A DNA stretch of 64,000 bases from Bombyx mori (GCF_030269925.1 NC_085129.1:15553501-15617500); one strand, 5' to 3'; shown: positions 1-11,177, counted from the stretch's first letter. Notes: generated by a model not told the origin, from the sequence alone. Made by a program: numbers and translations.

Positions 1-357
1 GTATAGTTTAGAGAACAAGAAATAAATTACGACAAAAAAGCCCCCGTAATCTCAGCACAGAGACTGTATTCCGCTTTGTAGTACGGCCTTAGTCTCAAGG
101 TAATGTCGTGAAATGGCAAAAGCATTCCAGCGGCGATATATCCCACATTAATAATGCATGTTCCGTAATGAAATGTCGTCTCCCGAAACACAAGCGCGCC
201 TCAACTCGAGGTATTTGTGTATTGTGATTGAATAGGCGGGGGTACGTGACTTGTGTTAATGGGAATTGTTCTGAGTTAATTAGACAGCGCAACGCAGTTC
301 TCGCACATGAGGTCCCTGGACCAGAGAAATTCAATTGAGTTCGAACTGTATCAGTAA
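1..357. other. No recognised gene
   Basis: AT-rich sequence with scattered short ORFs. I see no splice-bounded coding signal and no repeat family that recurs elsewhere in the window. Confidence 0.4.
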
Positions 358-621
358 AGTATCGCTGCTATTGCCCAAGCGCAAGCTGTCACCGGACATC
401 TCGATAACAAGATCAATAATTTTGGTATGGTGCTTATAGTTATCGCGGTACTATTATCGGTAATTCTGTGCTACGGAATGCGGATTCACTGCCATCGGAA
501 AATCAGAAACTGGCTAAAAAAGGAAATGACAGTGGGGCACGTCAACCCACCTGTAGTCAGGGCACAAACTGTACAACAGCAGCCTGCCACCATCGAAGCT
601 GATACGGCTGGTTATATTTAA
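358..621 (+). other. Short ORF with one membrane segment
   Basis: This frame opens after a TAA at 355-357 and closes with TAA at 619-621. The first ATG is at 427. Codons from 427 give a hydrophobic stretch (MVLIVIAVLLSVILCYGM), then a basic, cysteine/histidine-containing juxtamembrane part (RIHCHRKIRNWLKKE), then a polar tail ending in AGYI. The layout of a short ectodomain, one membrane helix and a basic cytoplasmic tail resembles the C-terminus of a type I membrane protein. An old envelope-like gene of an LTR element is one possibility, and a host exon is another. I do not recognise the family. No repeats or LTRs are visible around it, and it could be chance. Confidence 0.25.
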
Positions 622-680
622 AGTGTGATTATATGTGATTATATTTGAAGTGTTTATTAAGAACTCTATTTTATTTATTA

Positions 681-740
681 AGTCAGCATTTATGTACCTA
701 ATGCCCCAAAAGAGAGGCATTAGGTATATAAATGCTAACT
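681..740. repeat. Imperfect inverted repeat (hairpin)
   Basis: Arms 681-705 and 716-740 are about 25 bp each with two mismatches and a loop of about 10 nt. The repeat lies just downstream of the short membrane-type ORF. It may be a small MITE remnant or a transcribed hairpin. Confidence 0.6.
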
Positions 741-1557
741 CTCTCATTGATATTGCGAGTGGTTTCTGCAGCGTTCGTTTCGCGTCGGAACTCGTTTCAA
801 AAATCACTCGAATTTTCGAAGCATATCCATCTTTCTTGACAAGCTGAATAAAAAAAAAAACAACTGAAAGTCGATAATCGAACATTGCACATTTTTTTAA
901 AGAAGAACCTCATAGGTACCATTTGAAAAAAGTTTCACTCAAAAATCTCAAAACATAAAGGTTCTATGTCAATTAGAAGTACCTATTACAATAGAACGGT
1001 AATTTCATACTTTAATTCCCAGTATTACATAGCTTCCAGATAAACTGTTTGTATAATTTTTTGATCGAAAAGCTCTCACGATACCTCCGTTCGGAGGGAG
1101 TGATAAACATTATTTATGTTTCAAAATGAGAATATTTTTGTTTAATAATTTCCAAAGTTAGCTTGTAAATTTCCGCAGGTCTCGAGCGCTTGTATCGCAT
1201 TCGTACTTTCAAATGAGATATAGCATATTAATATTGTACAATCCCGGGTCTGACCTTTGCGCTGCGGTGAGGGCGAAGGTTATAATAATATCACCTCAAC
1301 CTCGCCACACTCGACTCACGTCCTCGTCTCATTATTAACCGTTAAATGGATCAATAACGCGTCACTATTATCTAGTTTGGTGAGCCCTAGTTATGACCTT
1401 CCTGTTGTGATGTCTGTTTCTACCGCGCTTTTTTATTGTTCTGCATGGGCAGATGTAGTCACGGTCATCCTTGTGGTTGCCCCTTTATTACAAAGAGTTG
1501 GTATACATCAGAACGTAAATACCAACCGTATATCTCGGCTTCTGGAATTAATTTCGA
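741..1557. other. No recognised gene
   Basis: A plus-strand frame of 118 codons (1257-1613) runs through part of this stretch. It has no recognisable domain and ends inside a MITE, so I do not call it a gene. Confidence 0.4.
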
Positions 1558-1674
1558 CCAGTGTGCTTAGCCTCCCTTCGTTTGCCGTTAGGGGCTCTGT
1601 TCCAATTCCATAGAAATTTGAGTTAACTTTTACGCGATCGAGAACGTTAAAATACTCGCTCTAAGCACACTGGT
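1558..1674. mobile_element. MITE family A, copy 1 (one arm deleted)
   Basis: The outer ends are inverted repeats (CCAGTGTGCTTAG at the left, CTAAGCACACTGG at the right). The right side keeps the long family arm with AGTTAACTTTTACGCGATCG and GAACGTTAAAA. The left inner arm is missing. The same arms occur at 44878-45055 and 49361-49532, which defines the family. Confidence 0.75.
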
Positions 1675-1993
1675 ATCGGTGCAACTCATTCCGCCCGCGC
1701 TGTCACACGAATACAGCTGACACTTTCTCAAACCGAAACCGCTCAGTCTGATGAACCGCCTGGAATGGAATATGTTAATTGGTGCCGACGTTCTCTTTAG
1801 CTTTAAATGCTCTAAATCGTTTAATTTTCACAAAAATTCAAGGAGCGTATTTCATTCCCGATCCTGCGGACAGAATGGAAAAAAGTCGACGTCGCCTCAA
1901 CACGTCATTTCGGATCCTCCCGATCCACTAACGGTGCTTCTAAGTTCCTCAAGCACCGGTCACGTCGCTTGCGACGAAGAGTTCGACGAGTAA

Positions 1994-2205
1994 ATTAACC
2001 CTCAGACACAGCCCACTGAGTTTCTCGCCGGATCTTCTCAGTTGGTCGCGTTTCCGATTCGGTGGTAGATTCTGCGAAGCACGGCTCATGCTAGGGTTCG
2101 TGTTAGCAACGTCATCTGGTTTGAGCCCCGTGAGCTCACCTACTAGTTAAGGCGACGCTGATATAGCCTCTGAAGGCTATCAGCTTAGGTTTTTTTTTTA
2201 TAGGA
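1994..2205 (+). repeat. LINE/SINE 3' tail, family T, copy 1
   Basis: This block runs from 'cccactgagtttctcg' to 'ggctatcagcttagg' and ends in a T/A-rich tract. It recurs at about 5999-6190 in the same orientation and at 38262-38465 inverted, so it is dispersed. It is probably the 3' end of a retroposon whose body is not in the window. Confidence 0.65.
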
Positions 2206-2333
2206 TTAAAAAAAAAGAGCGTATTATGTGAAATTGAAATGATTTAGAACCACCAATTAAATAAATGATTTAGAACGAGATCCATCCCAATTGTAAATTC
2301 TAGATTTCGATCAACCTAAAGTCAAAGGTCGCA

Positions 2334-2480
2334 ACATCATATAAAATGCAAGCCTCCCACGCTAAGGGTTGAAAGCTCAGCATACGCTCAGCTTACGGAG
2401 CTTCCAATGTGAGCTCGTGGTTAGTGTACAAAATTAAGCTTCAAATTTCGGGCTTGTGAATGTTTTATGAGAAGGAAATT
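2334..2480 (+). promoter_or_regulatory. Possible TATA promoter, unassigned
   Basis: A TATA-like ATATAAAATG at about 2339 is followed about 30 bp downstream by GCTCAGCAT-type initiator sequence and by a GTGAGC that could be a splice donor near 2410. No coding exon was tied to it, so this is a weak call. Confidence 0.15.
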
Positions 2481-3032
2481 AGTGTTTATAGTGGTTTAAT
2501 CCGTTTAATCAATTTGAAATTGAAGAAAAATTTTTAACCATACTTTTACATAATGGAAAAAAAGAATTACATTTGATATGCTTAGAGCAGGCAAGACAAT
2601 GTAGACTCGTGTAAGGTTAAAGTGGTTTAGGCAAGTTTTGTTGAACAAACAAATCCAAGGCCCATACGTTAATAAGCCGTGACGATGGCTTTTAGGCACG
2701 ACGCATCCGCATCCGCGCCCTCACGCTTTTGTTTTTAAAGTCAGATCGGACAATGAAATCTTCTTAGACGTGGACTCTGATCTGTGCAGCCTCTAAACGA
2801 TCGTGAGCCTGCGGTAACCAATATAATTAACTGTAGTAATGCAATTAAGACTACATCTAGTATCACGAGCCGGGCCGCAACATTGCGTGGCGTCTGTCGA
2901 CTCTGGTAACCGCTTGATATCAAGCAGGTCGCGAGATATTTTAGTAATCTTAAAAAAAGGAACGTACTTCCCAAATTAAATGTTCTGTTTCCTAGGCGAA
3001 CTTATTTTGACTATCCAATCTGTTTCGTTCAT

Positions 3033-3274
3033 TTTTTTTTTTATTGCTTAGATGGGTGGACAATCTCACAGCCCACCTGGTGTTAAGTGGTTACTGGAGC
3101 CCATAGACATCTACAACGTAGACGCGCCACTCACCTTGAGATACAAGTTCTAAAGTATAGTTACAACGGCTGCCCCACCCTTCAAACCGAAACGCATTAC
3201 TGCTTTACGGCAGAAATAGGTAGGGCGGTGGTACCTATCCGCGCGGACTCACAAGTGGTCCTACCACCAGTAAA
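3033..3274 (-). repeat. Bm1-type SINE, 5'-truncated
   Basis: Bm1 copies are oriented here from tRNA-like head to A-tail. This copy reads inverted: T-run, 'attgcttagatgggtggac', body, then 'ctaccaccagtaaa'. The tRNA-like head is absent. A 17-bp AACAATTGAAAGCAAGT motif is duplicated just beyond it. Confidence 0.85.
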
Positions 3275-3795
3275 ACAATTGAAAGCAAGTGAACAAAATT
3301 GTTTCAAACAATTGAAAGCAAGTGTCCTAAAATTTACCTCGTTATCTACTTTATGAATTTTAATGTTCCTCTCCCAGTCCCTCGCCCTCTCCCTCTCTTT
3401 GTCTCCGTCCGTTGAGTCACGTCGACTCTTCCGCTCTGTTCGTTTCCTGAACATCGTAATTCGCGTTTTGTGGCGAGAAGTCTTAGTTGGGCGCTCTATC
3501 ATTTTGTAGTGAAATTAACGGCCTGTATTAATTTAGACCGTAATTAATTGGACAGAAAAGACCACAAATGCCTCTCATTTATAATCACAGCTCCAATCTA
3601 ATATATTCTTAAAGTTTAGTTAGTGGAATACTCGTAAAATTTACCTTAATTAATTGTGAACAAAATAACATAAGGTTACTACGATGGTCTCATAAATATT
3701 ATAATAATGATTCCTTGAAGGTCCTTAAGTCATAGGGTCACAGGGAGGAAGCTTCGATTTATTTTTGTGAGGATTGAACGCAATCATCTTCTTAA

Positions 3796-4235
3796 ATCAA
3801 ATCAAATCAAATCAAACTTTATTAGCTAAAACACGGTTTACAAAGTTGTTGATAGTTGATAGTTATTTTATAGAACAGCGTGTTTCTACCAGGTCGGCGT
3901 GCAAATATTATTCAAAATTACTTACATTAAATGCGCAGTCAGTAAATATATTAATTAATTAAAATAACAAACAACAAATAAATTAATTGAATAAGAATTA
4001 GTTATTTCAGTGATAAAACGAAAACAAATAACAGTAAGAAGCGAACATAAAATTAACATAATGATTTATCATTTAAAAAATCGTTAACTGTATAATAGCA
4101 TCTTAAGGTTAATAATTTTTTCAAATTCTTTTTAAATAAAAATAATTTGTCTTTTTTCATAGCATCAGGTAGCTTATTATATATTTTCGGTGCCATACAC
4201 ACTATACTTTTTTGCATAAGACTGATTAAAAGGTG
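3796..4235 (-). mobile_element. 5'-truncated non-LTR retrotransposon, RT C-terminus
   Basis: On the minus strand the frame before the stop at 4053-4055 reads IYNKLPDAMKKDKLFLFKKN followed by a CYYTVNDFLNDK-type ending. This is the usual C-terminus of a jockey/CR1-like reverse transcriptase, where 'YNKLP' and 'YY.V.D/EFL' are hallmarks. The 3' UTR runs to a tandem ATCAA tail near 3796. No complete RT domain remains. Confidence 0.7.
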
Positions 4236-4394
4236 ACAAGGTGCTCAAAGATTGTTCGACCGCTAGCAATTCTTCAAACCGGCTGAAGCATATCCCTGGA
4301 TTTATTACAATCGTCGTATGTAATACGCGAGGTGGAATGGGAGAAAAATCGTATTTTTGTACCTGTATTATCTGTAGTAAACGCGGTAGGTAGA

Positions 4395-4475
4395 GTCTCA
4401 GCTGGTTACCTGGTATTGCTGATGCCCACGAAGAGAATAACCACTCACCAACAGGTGGGCAGCTTACGTGCTAGT
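4395..4475 (+). repeat. Decayed jockey-like LINE tail
   Basis: The 'aataaccactcaccaacaggtgggcagc' block matches, in the sense direction, the 3' tail of the LINE at 41898-42700. It is short and diverged. Confidence 0.4.
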
Positions 4476-5217
4476 ACTATAAATTAGAAGGCGGTAGATA
4501 AAACTCGTCTTGATTCCCTGCTAAATGATCTCTTGTGGTCAATTGACGTATGAGACTGTAATCACGATAATTCTTAGTTTTTTCTTCGATACGATTTGAA
4601 AATACGTTATGAATTATTAAATAGATAACTTTAAGCGTAACCTTAAAAAACACCCACCACAAAATATAATAAACTGAAAAAATGTAGTCATATTAGAAAA
4701 CGTCGGAAAGAAGATAAAAAAATGTTTAATGAAAAACGACCTTCCGCGGATACCCGTCCGCACTGTCAACAGAGACAAAGGCAGGCGTCTACCTACCCGC
4801 AGTTTGATAAATCCCATGCCGCAAACGCGCTTTTGTTCTGGGCTTTAGTTAACCGAGTGAAAAATCGCACTTAGCTTTCGGCCGTCGCTAAGAAATGGTC
4901 TCGGGATCGTTTTGAGACTGGACGAGCCCACGGAGCTGCCGTCGCCTGAGTGAGTGGCCGCAGTAAGTGGGGTCGGGTCGAGCCTCCGACTTTTCCTTTT
5001 GTAACGCGTTCTGTGATATGCCATTTACATGACGATGAATTGTTTTCGAACAAATGTGTTCGGCGTCTGGCTCGGTTTGGAAAATCTTTGTAATTTGTAG
5101 ACTGCTATGAGCATATACGCGTACAAATAAACGTTTTCCCCGTTGAATTTTATTTAGAAGAAACTCGAGATAACTAACTCATTAATGAACCGGAGATCTG
5201 AAAATAAAATTTAACCA

Positions 5218-5737
5218 TTTTTTTTGTTGCTAAGATAAATGGACGAACTCACGGCCCACCTTGTTTTAAGTGGTCACCGGGGTCAATAAACATTAACCAC
5301 GTTAGTGCCATCCCCTACCATGAGACATGAGTTCTAAGACTCAGTTTTTACAGTACAACGGCTGTTCCAACCTTCAAACCGAAACGCATTGCTGCTTCAC
5401 GGCAGAATATTAATTTTATTACTGGTTGTAGGACCTCTTGTGAGTCCGCGCGGGTGGGTGCCACCAGCCTGCCTATTTCTGCCGTGAAGCAGTAATGCGT
5501 TTCGGTTTGAAGGGTGGGAGGGCCGTTGTAACTATACTGAGACCTTAGAACTTATACCTCTAGGTGGGTGGCGCATTTACGTTGTGGATGTCTATGGGCT
5601 CCAGTAACCACTTAAGACCGGGTGGGCTGTGAGCTCGTCCACCCATCTAAGCAATAACAATAAATAAAAAAAATAAAAAATAATAGGCAGGAAGGTGGTA
5701 GCTATCCGTGCGGGCACATAAGATGCCCTACCACCAG
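5218..5737 (-). repeat. Bm1-type SINE interrupted by a second Bm1
   Basis: The outer copy starts at 5218 (T-run, 'ttgctaagataaatggacg'), breaks off after 'cggcaga' near 5412, and resumes at 5683 with 'ataggcaggaaggtgg' to end at 'ccaccag' 5737. The gap is filled exactly by the copy listed next. Confidence 0.85.
5413..5682 (+). repeat. Bm1-type SINE nested in another Bm1
   Basis: This is a head-truncated plus-strand copy from 'actggttgtaggacc' (5421) to the A-rich tail near 5680. It lies inside the minus-strand copy and is therefore the younger insertion. Confidence 0.85.
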
Positions 5738-5998
5738 ATGCTCCTCATCTAAACGTGAATTCTACTATCCTAAAGTCTGTTTTACGTATGTTCACCACGT
5801 CAGTATTGAAACGTTTTCAGGATTCCTTTTTTTTCAACAGTTATATGACACTTCATAACTAGACGTTACGAACGTACGAACTAAATGCAAATATAATATG
5901 TACATTTATAAGTATTCTCGCGAAGTGAGCAAGATTAATTGCAATTGTACGGTTTAATATAGCCTTCACTCCGCACATTACACGCGTATTTAATAAAA

Positions 5999-6190
5999 TA
6001 AATGCGAGATTAAACCTTATCCCACTGAGTTTCTCGCTGGATCTTCGCGTTTCCGATCCGGTGGTAGATTCTGCGAAGCACTGCTCTTGCTAGGGACAGT
6101 GTTAGCATTACTCCGGTTTGAGTCCCGTGAGCTCACCTACTATTTAAGGTTACGCTGAAATAGCCTCTCAAAGCTATCAGCTTAGGTAGG
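5999..6190 (+). repeat. LINE/SINE 3' tail, family T, copy 2
   Basis: Same order of blocks as 1994-2205: 'cccactgagtttctcgctgg', 'ggtggtagattctgcgaagc', 'gagctcacctacta', 'aagctatcagcttagg', then an A-run. Confidence 0.65.
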
Positions 6191-6219
6191 AAAAAAAATA
6201 TTAAACCTTAACAAACATT

Positions 6220-7090
6220 TCAGTCTCTCGTCCCAGAAATATATATCGGTAGAGGTTCAAGCAACCTTTGGGTCACGGGAGCCGTCGCGGATAAGCCGAC
6301 GCCTGAAGCAAATGAGGACAACACGGACCAGTCAAAAAGGACCCAGCAGTAATTTGTCAAAGGGCGGATTAGATCTAAACCGACGCGGCTCGAGCGCTCA
6401 GCCCAACCGGGATTAGACGCTTCTACACAGAGCACCTGAGGCGTACTTTGCAATTCTTTGTAATGGCCTTTAATGGTATGAGCCAAGAAATTATTAACGA
6501 ACCCTAACTTGTGTTCAGTTCTGAGGCTCAGGTAGGTGAGGTGAGAAACACGAGCAATACAGCGATGAGGATCCATTTTGTATTTATTACATACACTACT
6601 ACTACTAAAAAACAACGAGCAATTTCGTACAAGAAATTTTAATATTTAAATATGTATTAAATGAAGTTCGACATAACGTGCCTATACCGCGCTTTCTGTA
6701 AACTATACAACAAATTCGTCACTGCTATTCATTTTTTGAACTGTAGTAGCTAATTTAAAAACGTGATCAAGTCCAATAAAAGTCTTAATATGAAAATGTA
6801 CAATCTGGAAAATTTAAGCGAGCCTTAAAGAATGGTTTTGTGTAATTCAAATATAAACTCTAGGCGGGTGTTTTAAGAGTGTTTTTCAATTGTAACAATA
6901 CAATTCAATGGAGCATTCATAGCAGGGGCTTTGTAATGGCGCCTTCAGTTTTCCGTTTAGCTCGAACAATATAACTTTTCATTTTGTAAGTCACTGTAAT
7001 TTTAATGACAGTTATAGCCTCAGTCAGTAATTCTCACGTAATTCTGGCATTCCGTTTGTGCGCACTTTGACATCGATCTGCCTTGTTGCC
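6220..7090. other. No recognised gene
   Basis: A minus-strand frame of 131 codons (6220-6615) has no recognisable domain. The rest is AT-rich and unassigned. Confidence 0.35.
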
Positions 7091-7091
7091 G

Positions 7092-7412
7092 TTTTTTTTT
7101 AATTGCCCTTTTTTTATTGCTGAGATGGGTGGACGAGCTCAGAGCCCACCTGGTGCTAAGCGGTTACTGGAGCCCATAGACATCTACAACGTAAATGTGC
7201 CACACACCTTGAGATATAAGTTCTAGGGTCTCAGTATAGTCACAACGGCAGCCCCACCCTTCAAACCGAAACACGTTACTGCTTTACGGCAGAAATAGGC
7301 ACTGCCTTTGTAGGCAGTCGGGCATACAGCCCGCCTGGTGAGTGGTTACCGTCGCCCATAGACGTCAACAATGCCAAGGACAGAGCCGACAGACCAAGCC
7401 GCTACCTACCGT
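7092..7412 (-). mobile_element. Jockey-like LINE 3' tail with a Bm1 inserted
   Basis: A T-run plus 'aattgccc' (7092-7108) matches the very end of the LINE at 41898. The tail resumes at 7301 with 'actgcctttgtaggcag' and 'gtgagtggttaccgtcgccc', and continues to about 7412. Between these parts sits a Bm1, so the SINE landed in the LINE tail. Confidence 0.6.
7109..7300 (-). repeat. Bm1-type SINE, 5'-truncated
   Basis: Runs from 'tttttattgctgagatgggtg' to 'cggcagaaataggc', without the tRNA-like head. It is nested in the LINE tail described above. The 'attgccc'/'actgcct' words at its edges could be the target-site duplication. Confidence 0.8.
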
Positions 7413-7610
7413 AAATACACATACATTTTCTTTACTTTTTCACAATGATTGTAGATTTTAAATGAAACTTCCAAATACTGATATGCCAGGACTGGTGATT
7501 GTCATCGACAAGATGATACAACCAAATCACCACCAGTATTCGAATGGATTACTAATACTAATACTGATTACGTGCAGCCGCTGATGAACTGTGTTATGTA
7601 ATTTATCAAA

Positions 7611-7887
7611 CGCGGCTTGAAGAGACTCCTGGTGTTAGAACGCGGCTTGAAGAGACTCCTGGTCTTAGAACGCGGCTTGAAGAGACTCCTGGTGTTAGAA
7701 CGCGGCTTGAAGAGACTCCTGGTGTTAGAACGCGGCTTGAAGAGACTCCTGGTGTTAGAACGTGGCTTGAAGAGACTCCTGGTGTTAGAACGCGGCTTGA
7801 AGAGACTCCTGGTGTTAGAACGCGGCTTGAAGAGACTCCTGGTGTTAGAACGTGGCTTGAAGAGACTCCTGGTGTTAGAACGCGGTT
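7611..7887. repeat. 30-bp minisatellite, nine units
   Basis: Nine full head-to-tail units start at 7611 and every 30 bp to 7851, with a partial tenth at 7881. Each unit begins C-G-C/T-G-G-C-T-T-G-A and contains AGAGACTCCTGGTGTTAGAA. Units differ only at a C/T in the fourth base region and one G/C, so the array is young or homogenised. The unit length is a multiple of three, which leaves a long open frame reading KRLLVLERGL repeats with no ATG. I regard the frame as a by-product. Confidence 0.95.
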
Positions 7888-8106
7888 ACATTCTCTCGAC
7901 GCTCCTCATTTCTTTATTCGGTTACTGGAAATACAAAAATAAGACCAATATATTCAGTGAAATGAAAACTGATTGTGAATTGAGCCGTGGCGGCTGCGGA
8001 CAATGAAAGACCGGGCGTATGACGTTCTTCCCTCCAATCCACTCCATTTTGATCCGGGCTCCATGATTTCCGACAGAACGGGATAAGGCGCAAGTTAATG
8101 GTTTTT

Positions 8107-8352
8107 ACTGGTGGTAGGACCTGTTATGAATCCGCACGGGTAGGTACCACCACCCTGCCTATTTCTGCAGTGAAGCAGTAATGCGTTTCGATTTGAAGGG
8201 TGGGGCAGCCGTTTTAACTATACTGAGACCTTAGAAGTTATCTTAAGGTGGGTGGCGCATTTACGATGTAGATGTCTATGGGTTCCAGAAACCACTTAAC
8301 ACCAGGTGGGTTGTGAGCTCGTCCACCGATCTAAGCAATAAAAAATAAAAAA
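8107..8352 (+). repeat. Bm1-type SINE, 5'-truncated
   Basis: Runs from 'actggtggtaggacc' to 'gatctaagcaataaaaaataaaaa'. The start point is the same truncation point used by most copies in the window. Confidence 0.9.
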
Positions 8353-8540
8353 TGAGTCATAGACTTAGTGACAATACGCGTTAAACAATAGTCTGAAATG
8401 AAATTTCAAGCAGTAAGTATCGCGTTTTGCCACGCCCAAAAAGTACCGACTTGTTACTTGGTTAGTCTAAACAGGAGGCTATCTGTGTAAGCCCACGCAG
8501 GCAGCTTCTCGCGCGAGCGTGGAGATGAGAAATAATAATA

Positions 8541-8966
8541 TACTAGAGGTCCCGCAGTAGTCGAAATTCGACTATAATTAATTGGAATTGTAAGTTTGTA
8601 CACTATTATGATTGTATTGTATACTTCTATAATCACAAATTTCGCCAAGACTACACTATAAAAAATATTAACAAAGACAAACAATATTTAATCTATTCTC
8701 AATTTGACAACAGACGTCAAGAACGAAAGTTTGACAATAAATAGTATGCATGCGTGTGTGCGTCAAGTACATGGTATGTAGTGTGTGTAATGTTTTCTTT
8801 ATTGATATAATGTATCTTTTTGATGCATTATTTAAAAAAAATATTAGCATTCTGCACTTCTTCTCTATATTCTCTATAAGTGTGGAAAATTTCATACTCC
8901 TCCGTTCCCGCAATTTTCGTAAAAAGGGATACAAAGTTTTTGCTTTACGTATTAATTTAATATATA
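8541..8966 (-). mobile_element. Helitron-like element, family H2, copy 1
   Basis: On the minus strand it starts in TATATTAAATTAATACG-like sequence and ends CCGGGA-less '..GGGACCTCTAG' followed by T, that is, a CTAG 3' end (8543-8546). Near-identical blocks recur at 9290-9858 and 43744-44147, and the family has no terminal inverted repeats. No Rep/helicase ORF is present, so it is non-autonomous. Confidence 0.65.
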
Positions 8967-9289
8967 ATTTCATAAAGTTTGAGTAGCGTTGTCGCCCTCG
9001 CTGCTGTCCCGCGCCCTCTAGACTGGCGCCAACCTATCCAGGCCACCGGGGTGGGTATTCATTATTTAATTTGCGGCAGCTTTTGTGTCGTTCGTACCGA
9101 TCTCGGCGCGCACTCTATCTGACGTTTCCGAGAATACCATTTGCTTTTTGATTGCCACAGGTTACTGAGACATTTATTTTTTTACCATTATCGATAGAAT
9201 TTTGTTACTGTATTGTTTTGTTTTATATGAAAAACGCATTGTGCGCTACTAAATTGATTACTCAAGTAAGCAAATTTAAAGAAACCAGT

Positions 9290-9858
9290 GGACTATTATG
9301 ATGCTATTGTCAAAGATTACGAGTATTATACTTCTATAATCACAGATTTTGCCAAGACTTCAGACAAATATTATTAAAGACAAACAATATTTAATCTATT
9401 CTCAATTTGACCACAGACTATAAGCAATAAAAAAAGTTTAATAATAAACAAATAGTATGCGTATGTGTGTTGTTCTTTTTATTAATTTAATGTATTTTTA
9501 TGCATATTTGAAAAAATATTAACATTCTGCACTCCGTCTCTATATCTATATCTATACTAATATTATAAAGAGGAAAGATTTGTTTGTTTGTTTGTTTCGA
9601 ATAGGCTCCGAAACTACTGGACCGATTTGAAAAATTCTTTTTCCATTAGAAGCCGACATTGTCCCTGATGAACATAGGCTACTTTTTTTAATTTTTTTTT
9701 AATTTTTTTTTTTGGTTTCATGTGTGTTTTAATGTTTTCGAAGCGAAGCGAGGGCGGGTCGCTAGTTCTCTATAAGTGAGGGAAATTTCATACACCTCCG
9801 TCCGCGCATTTTCGTAAAAAGGGGTACAAAGTTTTTACTTCACGTATAAATATATAGA
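9290..9858 (-). mobile_element. Helitron-like element, family H2, copy 2, interrupted
   Basis: Shares the 'ataatcacagattttgcc', 'caaacaatatttaatctatt' and 'aaaaaggggtacaaagtttt' blocks with copy 1. It ends at 9858 in the terminal TCTATATAT (minus strand). A second Helitron (9551-9765) splits it. Confidence 0.65.
9551..9765 (+). mobile_element. Non-autonomous Helitron, family H1, nested
   Basis: Starts TCTATACTAATATTA and ends GGTCGCTAG followed by T. The stem AGCGA / TCGCT around GGGCGGG lies just before the CTAG end. A 5' TC, a 3' hairpin, CTAG and insertion between A and T are Helitron hallmarks. It is inserted into the H2 copy, whose sequence continues unchanged on both sides. Confidence 0.8.
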
Positions 9859-10202
9859 TAAGAGCATTAAAGGACATATATTTACATCAAATCTCGATTT
9901 TCATATGTCCTTTTAAAGTTCACATTTAAACAATTGCAATCAAATTAATAATGCTTTATTAACTAAGTTAGTTGATACACTACGCCTGGATATAGTCCGC
10001 GCTATCAATCACACAACCAAACACGTTAATCTTATTTCCTTCGTGCGGTTGGAGCCTGCGATTCATCATACGGGCAACGCAGGAAATTCGCTAACCGTAA
10101 TGATAATTACATCATAACGTAGATTTATCCTTTTAATAAATGAGTTCTCTGTGTTAACGATTTAGTCATTGATTGGACTATACCTAAGTATCGAAATGAT
10201 TT

Positions 10203-10442
10203 ACTGGTGGTAAGACGTCTTGTGAGTCCGCACGGCTAGGTACCACCATCCTGCCTATTTCTGCCGTGAATTAGTAATGCATTTCGGTTTGAAGGGTGGG
10301 GCAGCCGTTGTAACTATATTTGAGACCTTAGAGCTCAAGGTGGGTGGCGGCATTTACGTTGTAGATGTGTATGGGCTCCACTAACCACTTAACACCAGGT
10401 GGTCTCTACGCTCGTCCACCCATCTAAGCAATAAAAAAAAAA
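10203..10442 (+). repeat. Bm1-type SINE, 5'-truncated
   Basis: Runs from 'actggtggtaagacg' to 'ccatctaagcaataaaaaaaaa'. Begins at the common truncation point. Confidence 0.9.
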
Positions 10443-11177
10443 TTTATTGAAAAGCTAAGCTAGCTTTGTTAAGCTTCGAGTATCTCAGCATATATTTTTG
10501 TATGGTCTTAAATAGAACAAGGCAGCATATACAGGCGCTCGCTCGCTCGTATAATGACCACGGTATTAACATGACGTAAATATTTCTAAGATCTACGGAG
10601 ATTTTTTGGTTGCCCTTGTGTTTTCAAAATGTACTATCCGCTACTGGAGTTGATTTCGTCCCTTACATCCCTCACGGCTGTAGAAGAAACTAACCTTTCT
10701 GATGTTTCTTAAACCCCACGACGTGCTGGTTGTCAAACTTTGTAAAGGAGTCTTGAGGAGAATTCGCCATCGGGTGGTATCATAGTACAGGCGCGTGGGC
10801 GGTGCTGTCAGCCACGAGAGCTCATCATTGTGCACTGTATACAATGTGAACTGAAAATATTTCGTTTCAATGCTGCATTTTCATGGTTACCTACGAGTCT
10901 GTTGCTAATTAAAAAGTAGATCAAACAATAGTCATCCTAAAGCCCGATGTGTTAGCAAAACAAAGAGTTATACAGTCGAGTGAATTCTAAATGCCCCCCG
11001 CCCCCCTCCCCGCCGCTCCTTCCCCCAACTGTTGCTCTGCTCTGTTCAGTTCACTCGGATGAGCACCGTGTTATTTGCTGGTCGACCTTTGAGTATTCGT
11101 TATATTTGGCGTTTTGTAAAACTCTACATAAGTAGGTATACACTAGAAAGCTTTTTATCAATATATTTATTATAGTA
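10443..11177. other. No recognised gene; C-rich tract inside
   Basis: Nothing coding was recognised. A C-rich tract at 10994-11026 has at least four runs of four or more C, so the minus strand could form a G-quadruplex. Confidence 0.4.

Noticed and set aside
6220..6615. 131-codon minus-strand ORF as a gene
   Set aside because: No domain and no supporting splice or promoter signals. Its composition looks like random open sequence.
7617..8006. 129-codon frame with decapeptide repeats
   Set aside because: There is no ATG, and the repeat arises from a 30-bp minisatellite. The sequence after the array has no domain.
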